Shown here piece after piece: positions 16,987 through 23,948 of a stretch of 34,316 nt of DNA (positions are counted from its first letter, which is position 1; each line of letters opens with the position of its first letter). The stretch covers positions 206,687 to 241,002 of the forward strand of contig NZ_KI928921.1 in NCBI RefSeq assembly GCF_000521215.1, written 5' to 3'. The notes below the pieces were generated by a model that had not been told where the DNA came from, searched no databases, and saw only the letters and a list, made by a program, of their open reading frames with translations. Origin of the DNA: Labrenzia sp. DG1229 (GTDB taxonomy: Bacteria; Pseudomonadota; Alphaproteobacteria; Rhizobiales; Stappiaceae). Position numbers and translations under genes: made by a program.

Positions 16987-17373
16987 CTATCGACTGAGCC
17001 TGTTTAACATCGGGCAGGAAACATTACCGTCCAAGCAGTTCTTTGTAAGTTCAGCCAACGCCGCCTCGAGCCTTTGAAGCTCCTCTATTTTCTCCCTGAC
17101 TTTAGCGGCGTGACGTTCAGCTATTGTCTTTACGGACTGGCATTCATCGTCATCGTGGTGCGACAGTTTCAGCAATGCCTTTGCATCGGCAAGCGGAAAT
17201 CCGAGGTCGCGGCACCTCTTTAGGAAGCGAAGCCGCCCGACATCATCGTCCGAGTAAAGACGTCTGTTGTTGGCAGCGCGCACCGGTCTGGGAACGACAC
17301 CTTCGCGCTCATAATAGCGAATTGTCTCAATGCCTACGCCGCTTCGCCGCGAGGCCTCGCCAATCGCAATCAT
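16987..17373 (-). CDS. merR: MerR family metal-responsive regulator (mercury type)
   Basis: A 128-residue activator-repressor. The N-terminal winged helix-turn-helix reads IGEASRRSGVGIETIRYYE, with the usual LYSDDDVGRLRFLKRCRDLGF. A long dimerisation helix follows (residues ~75-112). The metal-site cysteines expected of MerR are present: Cys78, Cys113 and Cys120, the last in CLDGNVSCPML, matching the GNVSCP ending of mercury MerR proteins. The Cys113-Cys120 spacing of seven is shorter than the nine of Tn21/Tn501 MerR as I recall it, so metal preference could differ. It is divergent from the MerT-like gene with the target operator between them. No autoregulatory partner MerD is present. Confidence 0.88.
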   Translation of the reverse strand: MIAIGEASRRSGVGIETIRYYEREGVVPRPVRAANNRRLYSDDDVGRLRFLKRCRDLGFPLADAKALLKLSHHDDDECQSVKTIAERHAAKVREKIEELQRLEAALAELTKNCLDGNVSCPMLNRLSR

Positions 17374-17388
17374 GTGAAGTCACCTCGC

Positions 17389-17419
17389 TTGATCCTGTAG
17401 TGGCTACAGGATCTATAAC
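17389..17419 (+). promoter_or_regulatory. MerR-type promoter/operator with 19-bp spacer
   Basis: A -35 box TTGATC (17389-17394) and a -10 box TATAAC (17414-17419) are separated by 19 bases, the overlong spacing that MerR-family activators correct by untwisting DNA. Between them a perfect dyad pairs GATCCTGTAG (17391-17400) with CTACAGGATC (17404-17413) across TGG. The CCTGTAG-n3-CTACAGG form resembles CadR/PbrR/mercury-type operators. It drives the MerT-like gene and lies 16 bases from the merR start. Confidence 0.88.
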
Positions 17420-17473
17420 GGCACAGGCTGCGGTCTGCAACGCATTGTTGTCCGCCACCTGGGGGGAAAAAGT

Positions 17474-17797
17474 TTGAGAAGGCATATTAAATTCAGCTAC
17501 TTGAGTTCTTTCGCCGCACTTGGTGTTGCCACTTGCTGCGTGTTGCCCATGACGATGATGTTGCTCGGCTTAGGCGGAAGTTGGCTTGTAATTTTCGGAA
17601 GGATAGCCGCGGCCAGTTACTACGTGTTGGCCGTTGCAACGCTTTTTGCCGCGTTGTCCTGGTGGCTGTCGCTTCGTCAAGGCGCGGTGTCGCGGCTCAA
17701 ATGGTGGCTGACAGGCAGCACGGCAGTGACCGCAGCAGCGTGGGTCGTCGTTTTTTACGAGACTCAGATCAACGAATTTCTCATTACACAGATGTGA
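17474..17797 (+). CDS. merT: MerT-like mercuric ion transporter, short form
   Basis: A 107-residue inner-membrane protein with three hydrophobic segments (residues ~10-45, 47-68, 80-98). The vicinal cysteine pair Cys21-Cys22 in GVATCCVLPMT is the hallmark of the first helix of MerT/MerF transporters, which pass Hg(II) inward by thiol exchange. The second cysteine pair found in the cytoplasmic loop of classical MerT is missing here. The start is TTG 17474 with GGGGGG seven bases upstream; no ATG in frame would keep the first helix. It is controlled by the 19-bp-spacer promoter and followed four bases later by the GDCCVxC gene. Ordinarily the import would feed MerA, which is absent. Confidence 0.82.
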   Translation: MRRHIKFSYLSSFAALGVATCCVLPMTMMLLGLGGSWLVIFGRIAAASYYVLAVATLFAALSWWLSLRQGAVSRLKWWLTGSTAVTAAAWVVVFYETQINEFLITQM

Positions 17798-17801
17798 GCA
17801 C

Positions 17802-18020
17802 ATGGAAAAAGAAAGTATGGAGCTTCAGAGCACGCTGACATGCCCGGAATGCGGACACAGGGAAACTGAGACAATGCCGACAGACGCATGCCAGTGGTTC
17901 TACGAATGCAAATCTTGCGGAAGCATCCTCAAGCCGAACAAAGGCGACTGTTGCGTCTTCTGTTCTTTCGCAACGGTCCCTTGCCCGCCAATTCAGGTGG
18001 GCGAAACCTGCTGCCGCTGA
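17802..18020 (+). CDS. GDCCVxC domain small cysteine-rich protein
   Basis: A 72-residue protein with eleven cysteines. The N-terminal part has two CxxC knuckles (CPEC at 14-17, CKSC at 36-39), zinc-ribbon like. Then comes the signature GDCCVFC (49-54, with Cys50, 51 and 54), and TVPCPPIQ, and it ends CCR. This matches a small family often found beside mercury genes and named for GDCCVxC, some members of which carry selenocysteine; here all positions are ordinary Cys codons with no in-frame TGA. A soft-metal or mercury chaperone role is inferred from cysteines and position. The start is ATG 17802, four bases after the MerT stop; Met6 at 17817 is an alternative. Confidence 0.85.
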   Translation: MEKESMELQSTLTCPECGHRETETMPTDACQWFYECKSCGSILKPNKGDCCVFCSFATVPCPPIQVGETCCR

Positions 18021-18389
18021 TAACGATCCGGCCTCCCGGCTTCGAATGCCTCGGTGACCTGCAACTCCCTTGAACCGAACCGGTTACGCACGTCTGGACG
18101 GGAGCGCGTTCTTCATCTTCCGCAAACACTTTGCAAAGAGCTATGGAAACGCGGACAGGCCGCGGCACAAAGCGAATTGAACCAAATTTCTTGAAAACAA
18201 AAAAGGCCCGGGTTTTGCCCTGAGCCTTCCCCCCTTTCACGGGTCCCATAACAAAATCTTCTGCGGGACCCGTCTCGTGCGCGGAAGTAAGCACGGCCTT
18301 CAGTTCTGAACATTCGAACAGTCTTTTATTCAGCAAAACACCTAAATTCAATGTGCAACAATGTTATCTAGACTTAGCAACTGCTCGAT
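18021..18389. other. 369-base non-coding stretch after the mer unit
   Basis: Frames here look like shadows. The only clear element is the minus-strand terminator at 18196-18228. GC falls toward the right, marking the change to the AT-richer unit at 18390-19193. Confidence 0.4.
18196..18228 (-). terminator. Rho-independent terminator, minus strand
   Basis: On the minus strand AAGGC (18228-18224) pairs with GCCTT (18207-18203), with CCC/GGG pairing inside the hairpin. It is followed by a T-rich tract ending near 18196 (TTTTTTGTTTTC). It lies about 160 bases beyond the stop of the minus-strand gene at 18390 and probably ends that two-gene transcript. Confidence 0.65.
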
Positions 18390-18623
18390 CTACTCTTCAC
18401 CGTACATGTTTGCAAAGAAATCTGACAACACTGGTCTGAGTTTGAATTTGTATTGCGTTGTGAGTCTTCTACCAAAAATCTCGCTCAAACCTGCCTCAAC
18501 CTGATTCTCGCTTGAGAAGGAGCTCAACGGTTTTTTCAATAACCGCTCAATGTTTTCAATCGCCGCCTCATAATTGGACTCATCAACCAAGCGAATAATT
18601 TCATCAAGGTTTTTCGTTTTCAC
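18390..18623 (-). CDS. Small hypothetical protein, second gene of AT-richer pair
   Basis: A 77-residue, mostly helical, charged protein (LDEIIRLVDESNYEAAIENI, then FKLRPVLSDFFANMYGEE). I do not recognise a family. The start is GTG 18623, preceded by GGGGGCGG. The upstream membrane gene stops 12 bases before it, so the two are probably co-translated. Composition is AT-richer than the window average, as in its partner. It might be a cytosolic partner or regulator of the membrane protein, but that is only positional inference. Confidence 0.6.
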   Translation of the reverse strand: MKTKNLDEIIRLVDESNYEAAIENIERLLKKPLSSFSSENQVEAGLSEIFGRRLTTQYKFKLRPVLSDFFANMYGEE

Positions 18624-18635
18624 GACCGCCCCCGT

Positions 18636-19151
18636 TCATGTGACAAGAAAACTCAGCACGACGAAAACCAATAAAGAAACTACCGAGGCCAAGAGACCAA
18701 AAACTGACCAAGTTAGGTACTGGCTCTTTTTTTCATTCACCTTGGCATTATGTTCCGTGGCAATCGAAAGCCGACTTGCGATTTCGTCCTGAAGACTGGC
18801 TTCATCCCGAAGATACTCGGCATCTGGATTCATCAAAAAACTGTATAGTTTTTTAGGGTATTCTTTCCTGTAATCTAACACGAAAATAGAAAGAACAGAA
18901 AACAAGAGAGAAAGTGATATCGATATAACTACAACTGCAAACAAGACTATGGCGAGCAAAGCAATCTCACTGTTGGCGGAGCTCGACCAGAGACGCCACA
19001 ACTCTCCTCTTTCGTCTTTTTGCAAAAAGAGAGCCGCTACAAGAGTACTCGGCAACGCAAACGTTACTGCCGCCTTGGCTTCAAGACGCTCTTTGATTGA
19101 AAATTCCCTTTGATAAATCAAAAGTGCGTATTCATACCGAAGTTTTTGCAT
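18636..19151 (-). CDS. Multi-TM protein resembling SLATT/PycTM-type effectors (tentative)
   Basis: A 171-residue protein. A charged amphipathic N-terminus (QKLRYEYALLIYQREFSIKE) leads to TM1 (~27-43, VTFALPSTLVAALFL) and TM2 (~60-88, EIALLAIVLFAVVVISISLS). A cytoplasmic helical stretch follows (YPKKLYSFLMNPDAEYLRDE, ~95-140), then a last TM hairpin (~148-171, FGLLASVVSLLVFVVLSFLV). Helical region, paired TMs, a long helix and a final TM recall SLATT and Pycsar TM effectors in layout, but no nucleotide-sensor or cyclase gene is adjacent, so this is a hint only. Start chosen at ATG 19151; a TTG at 19193 would add a Cys/Arg-rich 14 residues. AT-richer than its surroundings, and probably acquired. 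Confidence 0.6.
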   Translation of the reverse strand: MQKLRYEYALLIYQREFSIKERLEAKAAVTFALPSTLVAALFLQKDERGELWRLWSSSANSEIALLAIVLFAVVVISISLSLLFSVLSIFVLDYRKEYPKKLYSFLMNPDAEYLRDEASLQDEIASRLSIATEHNAKVNEKKSQYLTWSVFGLLASVVSLLVFVVLSFLVT

Positions 19152-19193
19152 CTTTGAGCTTCTACATTTGTTTCTGCAAACCTGTGAGGTCAA

Positions 19194-19559
19194 TCGGAGC
19201 GGCCGGTCGCTTCGGTGCGGTCTTCAAGCCCTCAGAGTTAGAAGGATAGCTTGGGCACCTAACTTTTTGTATCCCTTTGAGGCTCGTCACAACATTCCTG
19301 CATCTCCAACAATGAAGCAGGAGGCTTGCTTGGGAGAATATTGGCAAAGCCTCGGCGCAGCGGATGGTCGATACAGATTTGAAGAAAAGAAACTAAAGTT
19401 CAGAGTTCTATCTGACAACACGGCCTAAATTTGCCTGCCAAATAGAAGCGGTAACCGCGCGGTGACCACGCCCTCTAAAGCGGCTTCTGCAGAAATGAAG
19501 AATTGAGGCCAAAAACAACAAAAGCCGCGGAGATCCGCGGCTTTGTTTTCAGAAAAATC
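19194..19559. other. Intergenic region between AT-richer pair and tRNA-Gly
   Basis: About 365 bases. A plus-strand frame at 19168-19428 (86 codons) and a minus-strand frame overlapping it are both unconvincing: no Shine-Dalgarno, no recognisable motif. The only supported element is the terminator hairpin at 19521-19544. Confidence 0.4.
19517..19550 (-). terminator. Strong bidirectional-looking terminator downstream of tRNA-Gly
   Basis: AAAGCCGCGG (19521-19530) and CCGCGGCTTT (19535-19544) form a perfect 10-bp stem with a 4-base loop. T-rich tracts lie on both sides when read on each strand. It sits 16 bases past the tRNA 3' end on the tRNA strand. Confidence 0.75.
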
Positions 19560-19634
19560 TGGAGCGGGCGATGGGATTCGAACCCACGACCCCAACCTTG
19601 GCAAGGTTGTGCTCTACCCCTGAGCTACACCCGC
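19560..19634 (-). tRNA. tRNA-Gly (anticodon GCC)
   Basis: The minus strand folds as a full cloverleaf of 75 bases. The 7-bp acceptor stem is GCGGGTG with CGCCCGC (one G-U). The D arm is GCTC AGGGGTA GAGC and the anticodon stem CAACC/GGTTG with loop TTGCCAA (anticodon GCC). The T arm is GTGGG TTCGAAT CCCAT-like, then T and an encoded CCA. The plus strand shows the reverse complement. Confidence 0.97.
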
Positions 19635-19682
19635 ATAGTGTCACGAGCGCTCCGGCGGTGGCCGCCTCGGCGTCGGTGGCGC

Positions 19683-19713
19683 AGTATATGAACTAAGCCG
19701 GGACGGATTGCAA
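19683..19713 (-). promoter_or_regulatory. Candidate promoter of tRNA-Gly
   Basis: On the minus strand a TATACT -10 box (19688-19683) is followed by a GC-rich discriminator, as usual for stable-RNA promoters. A TTGCAA at 19713-19708 could be the -35, but the 19-base spacing is long. About 48 bases separate the -10 from the tRNA 5' end. Confidence 0.4.
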
Positions 19714-19875
19714 CAAGGAAATTGAAGAAATTATGTGAGCTGCATTTTTGTGGACGGCCTGTGAATCGGGATCGTAAAATCCGCGGATTTATGCGGCTTT
19801 TCATCAAGATTTGAGCTTGTGGCGCAACCCTCAATCGCGTTAAACAGCCGGAAAGCTCAAATTGCCGGAAAAAAC

Positions 19876-20397
19876 ATGCCAGCGACACGCGACGAACTGA
19901 TGGCCTTCCTCGAGGAACTCGATATCGGGGTTTCGACCGTAGATCACGAACCGGTTTTCACCGTTGCAGAATCCGGGGATCTTCATGACCGGATCCCGGG
20001 TGGTCACACCAAGAACCTTTTCGTGAAGGACAAGAAAAGCCGCCTGTTCCTGATTGTCGTCCTGCATGACGCGGAAATTGATCTGAAAAAGGTTCATCAG
20101 ATTATCGGTGGCCAAGGCAGGGTCTCCTTCGGCAACGCGGATCTTTTGATGGAAGTGCTCGGTGTTGAACCGGGATCGGTCACACCGTTTTCACTGATAA
20201 ACGACTGCGAGGCATTGCGGGTCACCCCGGTTTTCGATGCCGCGATGATGCAGCACGACATACTCAACTATCATCCGCTGAAGAACGATGCCACCACGAC
20301 AATCCGCGCCGAAGATCTGGTGAAATTCGCAAAGGCATGCGGACATGATCCGCAGGTTTTGGCGGTCAGTGAACAGGCAAGGAATGCTGCACATTAA
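19876..20397 (+). CDS. ProX/YbaK-type prolyl-tRNA editing deacylase
   Basis: A 173-residue YbaK/EbsC-fold protein that hydrolyses mischarged aminoacyl-tRNAs (Ala-tRNA(Pro) in ProX-type members). Motifs are ELDIGVSTVDHEPVFTVAES, GGHTKNLFVKDKKSRLFLIV (the conserved TKNLFLKD-like strand with the catalytic Lys), VSFGNADLLMEVLGVEPGSV and the TPF...ND segment. The start is ATG 19876 (MPATRDELMAFLEEL); the GTG at 19819 would add 19 unlikely residues. It begins the block with thioredoxin, LON-domain and Trm112-like genes, an arrangement I associate with Hyphomicrobiales. Free-standing editing factors normally back up ProRS. Confidence 0.9.
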   Translation: MPATRDELMAFLEELDIGVSTVDHEPVFTVAESGDLHDRIPGGHTKNLFVKDKKSRLFLIVVLHDAEIDLKKVHQIIGGQGRVSFGNADLLMEVLGVEPGSVTPFSLINDCEALRVTPVFDAAMMQHDILNYHPLKNDATTTIRAEDLVKFAKACGHDPQVLAVSEQARNAAH

Positions 20398-20523
20398 TCT
20401 TCGCGAGGCCGGAGTTTGTATTTCCGGCGCGGCGGCTCCATGTTAGGAGCAAATTCAACCAGTTTAGGGTTCCAGATTGGCCGGAGCGCGATAAACGCCG
20501 GCCAGAAAGCATGAGGCGGGCAG

Positions 20524-21537
20524 ATGAGTAACGGCAACTACAGCGTCGGCGGCCAGGTTGGCGGCGGATTCGGGGCCAGCATGGGCGGCGGCTATGGCGG
20601 TCAGGGCGGCGGATTCGGTGGCGACGGCGGCAATGATGGCCCGACCGGTGGCGGCGGTCCGACCGGCGGCGATCTCATTTTCGATGTTACCACCCAGACG
20701 TTCATGGCCGACGTTCTCGAAGCCTCCCGCCAACAACCGGTTCTTGTCGATTTCTGGGCACCTTGGTGCGGCCCCTGCAAACAGCTCACGCCGATCATAG
20801 AAGCTGCAGTGAAGGCGGCAGGCGGCACGGTCAAGCTGGCAAAGATGAATATTGACGATCACCCGGAAATCGCCGGCCAGATGGGCATACAGTCGATTCC
20901 CGCCGTGGTCGCCTTCAAGGACGGTCAACCGGTGGACGGCTTCATGGGCGCACAACAGGAAAGCCAGGTGAAGACCTTCATCGAAAAACTTGGCGGCCCC
21001 GCCCCGACGAACGAGGCCGACGGCTACCTGGAACAGGCCACTGAACTTCTGGCCGCGAGCGACTTCGCCCAGGCTGCACAGCTGTTCGGTGCCGTGATGC
21101 AGATGGAACCGGAAAATGTGAAAGCGTTGGCCGGCCTTGCCCAATGCTATCTCGGCGCGGACGAACTCGAACGAGCCAGACAGGCTCTTGAACTGGTGCC
21201 GGAGGACAAGCGTTCGGACGAAGCCTACACCGCCGCCGTGGCTGCGCTGGATCTTGCCGAACAGGCCGCATCCCTCGGTGACCTTGCGGAGTTTCACAAT
21301 CGTATTGCCAGCAATCCGCTCGATCACCAGGCTCGCTTCGACCTGGCGCTTGGGCTGAACGGCAAGGGTGACAAGGAAGGTGCTGTCGATCAGCTGATCG
21401 AAATCGTCCGTAACGACCGCGAATGGAACGAGGACGGCGCTCGTATGCAACTACTGCAGTTTTTCGAAGCCTGGGGCTTCAAGGACCCCGCAAGCAATTA
21501 CGGTCGCCGCAAGCTGTCCGCAGTCCTGTTTTCTTGA
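20524..21537 (+). CDS. Thioredoxin-TPR co-chaperone (CnoX/YbbN-like) with glycine-rich N-terminus
   Basis: A 337-residue protein. Residues 1-50 are very Gly-rich (repeats such as GGGYGGQGGGFGG). Residues ~51-160 are a thioredoxin domain with the full active site WAPWCGPC (Cys82, Cys85) and the cis-proline region QSIPAVVAF. From ~165 to the end are TPR-like helices (DFAQAAQLFGAVMQMEPENV, LGLNGKGDKEGAVDQLIEI). The layout matches YbbN/CnoX proteins, which bind chlorinated or oxidised clients and hand them to chaperones; here the CxxC is intact, so it should also be redox active, unlike E. coli CnoX. Start ATG 20524 follows GAGGCGGGC. The LON-domain gene follows 87 bases later. Confidence 0.9.
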   Translation: MSNGNYSVGGQVGGGFGASMGGGYGGQGGGFGGDGGNDGPTGGGGPTGGDLIFDVTTQTFMADVLEASRQQPVLVDFWAPWCGPCKQLTPIIEAAVKAAGGTVKLAKMNIDDHPEIAGQMGIQSIPAVVAFKDGQPVDGFMGAQQESQVKTFIEKLGGPAPTNEADGYLEQATELLAASDFAQAAQLFGAVMQMEPENVKALAGLAQCYLGADELERARQALELVPEDKRSDEAYTAAVAALDLAEQAASLGDLAEFHNRIASNPLDHQARFDLALGLNGKGDKEGAVDQLIEIVRNDREWNEDGARMQLLQFFEAWGFKDPASNYGRRKLSAVLFS

Positions 21538-21624
21538 CGATTGCCGGAATTGACACACATTTACGGGGGATACCGGTGCAATCGGTCCCCGGTGCCGAAA
21601 CAAACACAATAAGAAGGCGCGGAA

Positions 21625-22302
21625 ATGCAGGCAGGAAACGCCATTTACGAAACGATCGCGGACTTGCCACCGGTCTTGCCCGTGTTTCCCCTTTCCGGCG
21701 CATTGCTACTGCCCAGGACACAATTGCCGTTGAACATCTTCGAGCAACGCTATCTCGACATGATGGATGCCGCGCTTTCCGGCAATCGTCTGGTCGGCAT
21801 GGTGCAGCCTTTGCATGAAAAACCAGGGCAAGAACAGGATGTACCCGTTCTGGCAGATGTCGGCTGCGTCGGTCGCCTGACGAGTTTCCAGGAAACCGGG
21901 GACGGTCGCTACCTTGTAACGCTTCAAGGCGTTACGCGATTCGCTCTCGGCAAGGAATTGCGTTCCTACAGCGCCTTCAGGGAAGTCGAGTGTGATTTCG
22001 CGCCGTTTGCCGCCGATCTCAGATGTGGTGACGGTGAAGAGGATGTCGACCGGACCGGGCTGCTTAAAACCTTGCGCGATTACCTGGACGCCAACAATCT
22101 AGAGGCCGACTGGCAAAGCGTTTCGGAAGCCGAAACCGAGGTTCTCGTCAATGCGCTCTGCATGATGTGTCCATACGGCCCGCAGGAAAAACAGGCGTTG
22201 CTGGAAGCCCGCGACCTGAAGACGCGCGCCGAAACGCTCATTGCGATCACGGAAATGGATTTGGCAAGGTCGCAAAATGATGGCGGCTCGACGCTGCAAT
22301 AG
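21625..22302 (+). CDS. LON peptidase substrate-binding domain protein
   Basis: A 225-residue protein consisting only of the Lon N-terminal (LAN) domain. [20 protein letters not shown] and [13 protein letters not shown] open the domain; [20 protein letters not shown] and LQGVTRFAL complete the beta barrel; the C-terminal half is helical ([34 protein letters not shown]). There is no AAA ATPase or Ser-Lys protease part, which is normal for this stand-alone family. The start at ATG 21625 follows AAGGCGCGG. It lies between the thioredoxin and Trm112-like genes in a probable operon. A protein quality-control role fits the neighbours but is inferred. Confidence 0.9.
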   Translation: MQAGNAIYETIADLPPVLPVFPLSGALLLPRTQLPLNIFEQRYLDMMDAALSGNRLVGMVQPLHEKPGQEQDVPVLADVGCVGRLTSFQETGDGRYLVTLQGVTRFALGKELRSYSAFREVECDFAPFAADLRCGDGEEDVDRTGLLKTLRDYLDANNLEADWQSVSEAETEVLVNALCMMCPYGPQEKQALLEARDLKTRAETLIAITEMDLARSQNDGGSTLQ

Positions 22303-22340
22303 TGTGCCACGCACCAATGTCCGAATTGAAAGACCCTCAG

Positions 22341-22532
22341 ATGACCGAAACGAGCGAACGCCCAGTCGACAGGAAACTGCTTGAGTTGCTTGTCTGTCCG
22401 GTGACAAAGGCGACCCTGGAATATGACGCCGAGGCAAGGGAGCTCATCTCAAGATCTGCCAAACTCGCCTATCCGATCCGCAACGGCATCCCCATCATGT
22501 TGCCGGACGAGGCGCGCAAGCTGGAAGACTGA
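22341..22532 (+). CDS. Trm112-family (UPF0434) small protein
   Basis: A 63-residue protein with [17 protein letters not shown] and [18 protein letters not shown], the two halves of the Trm112/YcaR zinc-ribbon-like family. Only one Cys of the metal knuckle is present, as is common in bacterial members. In other systems Trm112 is an activating subunit of methyltransferases. The start is ATG 22341, giving the usual N-terminus; ATG 22317 and the GTG overlapping the LON-domain stop at 22302 are alternatives. A strong terminator follows 28 bases after the stop, so it is the last gene of the block. Confidence 0.88.
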   Translation: MTETSERPVDRKLLELLVCPVTKATLEYDAEARELISRSAKLAYPIRNGIPIMLPDEARKLED

Positions 22533-22560
22533 CCGGTTCCGCGCCGCCTGGACACGAACA

Positions 22561-22588
22561 AAGCTCGGATCGATTGATCCGGGCTTTT
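22561..22588 (+). terminator. Rho-independent terminator after the Trm112-like gene
   Basis: AAGCTCGGATC (22561-22571) pairs with GATCCGGGCTT (22576-22586) over 11 bp with one G-U. The loop is GATT and the stem runs into TTTT. It also separates the plus-strand block from the convergent YggT gene. Confidence 0.85.
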
Positions 22589-22611
22589 GATTGACCCACC
22601 AGATTGCAAGA

Positions 22612-22908
22612 TCAGAAACCGCTAACCATCGGCAATATGTTGATGATGATGATCTGGCGCAAGAAGATGATGCCCAGAAGCAGAACAATGGGTGAAATGT
22701 CGATACCGCCAAGATCGGGCATGAACCGGCGTATGGGCCGCAATGCAGGCTCGGTCAGATTGTACAGGACCCTGCCGATGGAATTGATGATCTGATTGCT
22801 CGAGTTCACAATGTTGAAAGCGTAGAGCCAGGAGAAGATCGCACTGGCAATGATCACGTAGGTATAGAGTTCCAGCGCAATGAGGATGACGTTGAATAAT
22901 GCGGTCAT
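22612..22908 (-). CDS. YggT family membrane protein
   Basis: A 98-residue inner-membrane protein with two hydrophobic regions: residues 4-30 ([20 protein letters not shown]) and 72-95 ([20 protein letters not shown]). The motif [20 protein letters not shown] is characteristic of YggT/Ycf19 proteins, which are linked to membrane organisation and osmotic tolerance. It is convergent with the Trm112-like gene. The start ATG 22908 gives the normal family N-terminus. Confidence 0.9.
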   Translation of the reverse strand: MTALFNVILIALELYTYVIIASAIFSWLYAFNIVNSSNQIINSIGRVLYNLTEPALRPIRRFMPDLGGIDISPIVLLLGIIFLRQIIIINILPMVSGF

Positions 22909-23147
22909 GATCTGGTCCGTTGCCGTTCAGGTTCTGTCTCGTTTCTCATGTAGCCCCGAGTCCGCGCGCCTGCAAGACAGCACTTTCAAGAACGCTGAAA
23001 TGTTTGTAACCGCTTGTCACATTTTCTCCGCCAGAAGAATCCGGTGCGGAAATGCAACACTTCGACAAAACCGGGATTCCTTAGGCTTTGAGTAAGCGTG
23101 CTTCGTGCTATCTTGCCGGCAATGAATTCCATATGGATGTGGCCTTA

Positions 23148-23948
23148 ATGTTCAAGACTTTGTCACGCGTTGCGCTCGCTCTTTCTCTGGGCGTCGTGTC
23201 CGGAACCGCTCTGGCGCAGAGCGGAGAGATCTCCACCCAGGACGCCAACAAGCAGTTCGTCGTCGATCTGGGGATCGGCGCCATCGCGCAGCCACGGTAT
23301 GAATCTGCAGATTCCTACCTGATCTATCCGATGCCGATCATCTCGGTGGGCCGCTTTTATCTTCCAGGTCTTGGACAGGTGGTCGACGGACGTCGCAAGT
23401 CGGGCGTCTTCTTCTTTCCCTCCTTCAATTTCATAGGTGAGCGAAAGGCAAGCGACAGCACGGACCTCACTGGAACAAGTACCGTTGACTGGGCGCTGGA
23501 ACTCGGGCTTGGCGGCGGTTTCCGTACCGAACATTTCCGCGCCTTTGCCGAACTCCGTCAGGGCATCAACGGTCACACCGGCCAGGTCGGCCAGCTTGGT
23601 CTCGACGGCATCATCTACCCCAGTGACAAATGGGAAGTCAGCTTCGGTCCACGTGCCAGCTTCGCATCCGGAGAATATATGGACACCTATTTCGGTGTCA
23701 CAGCGACGGAAGCTGCCAACAGCGGCGGCCGCCTGACGCAGTATGACCCGGGTGCTGGTTTCAAGAGCGTCGGCCTCGCGGCACGCGGCAGTTACGACTG
23801 GAACGACGATGTTCGCCTGCACATCCGCGGAACTTACGACCGGTTGATCGGCGACGCGGCTGACAGCCCGATCGCGGAAGCCGGCAGCAAGGACCAGTTC
23901 AGCCTTGGCGTCGGCGTCAGCTACCGGTTCGCATTCGACATCTTTTAA
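23148..23948 (+). CDS. MipA/OmpV family outer-membrane protein
   Basis: A 266-residue outer-membrane beta-barrel. Residues 1-24 are a signal peptide (FKTLSRVALALSLGVVSGTA). Family motifs include DLGIGAIAQPRYESADSYLI, YPMPIISVGRF, FFFPSFNFIGER and ELGLGGGFRTEHFRAFAELR, with a C-terminal strand LGVGVSYRFAFDIF ending in Phe as outer-membrane proteins usually do. MipA in E. coli scaffolds MltA and PBP1B; OmpV-like members are porin-like. The start at ATG 23148 gives the cleanest signal peptide. ATG 23133 would add five residues and remains possible. No partner genes are adjacent. Confidence 0.9.
   Translation: MFKTLSRVALALSLGVVSGTALAQSGEISTQDANKQFVVDLGIGAIAQPRYESADSYLIYPMPIISVGRFYLPGLGQVVDGRRKSGVFFFPSFNFIGERKASDSTDLTGTSTVDWALELGLGGGFRTEHFRAFAELRQGINGHTGQVGQLGLDGIIYPSDKWEVSFGPRASFASGEYMDTYFGVTATEAANSGGRLTQYDPGAGFKSVGLAARGSYDWNDDVRLHIRGTYDRLIGDAADSPIAEAGSKDQFSLGVGVSYRFAFDIF

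Noticed and set aside
19168..19428. 86-codon plus-strand frame
   Set aside because: No Shine-Dalgarno and no motif, and it overlaps the AT-richer gene's upstream region. Left as intergenic.
16850..19560. Genomic island integrated at tRNA-Gly
   Set aside because: The mer module and AT-richer pair lie next to the tRNA 3' end, but I found no integrase and no direct repeat of the tRNA 3' end on the far side.
20464..21450. A 328-codon minus-strand open frame
   Set aside because: Antisense of the thioredoxin-TPR gene. High-GC third positions leave the opposite strand open.
23163..23822. 219-codon minus-strand open frame
   Set aside because: Antisense shadow of the MipA/OmpV gene.
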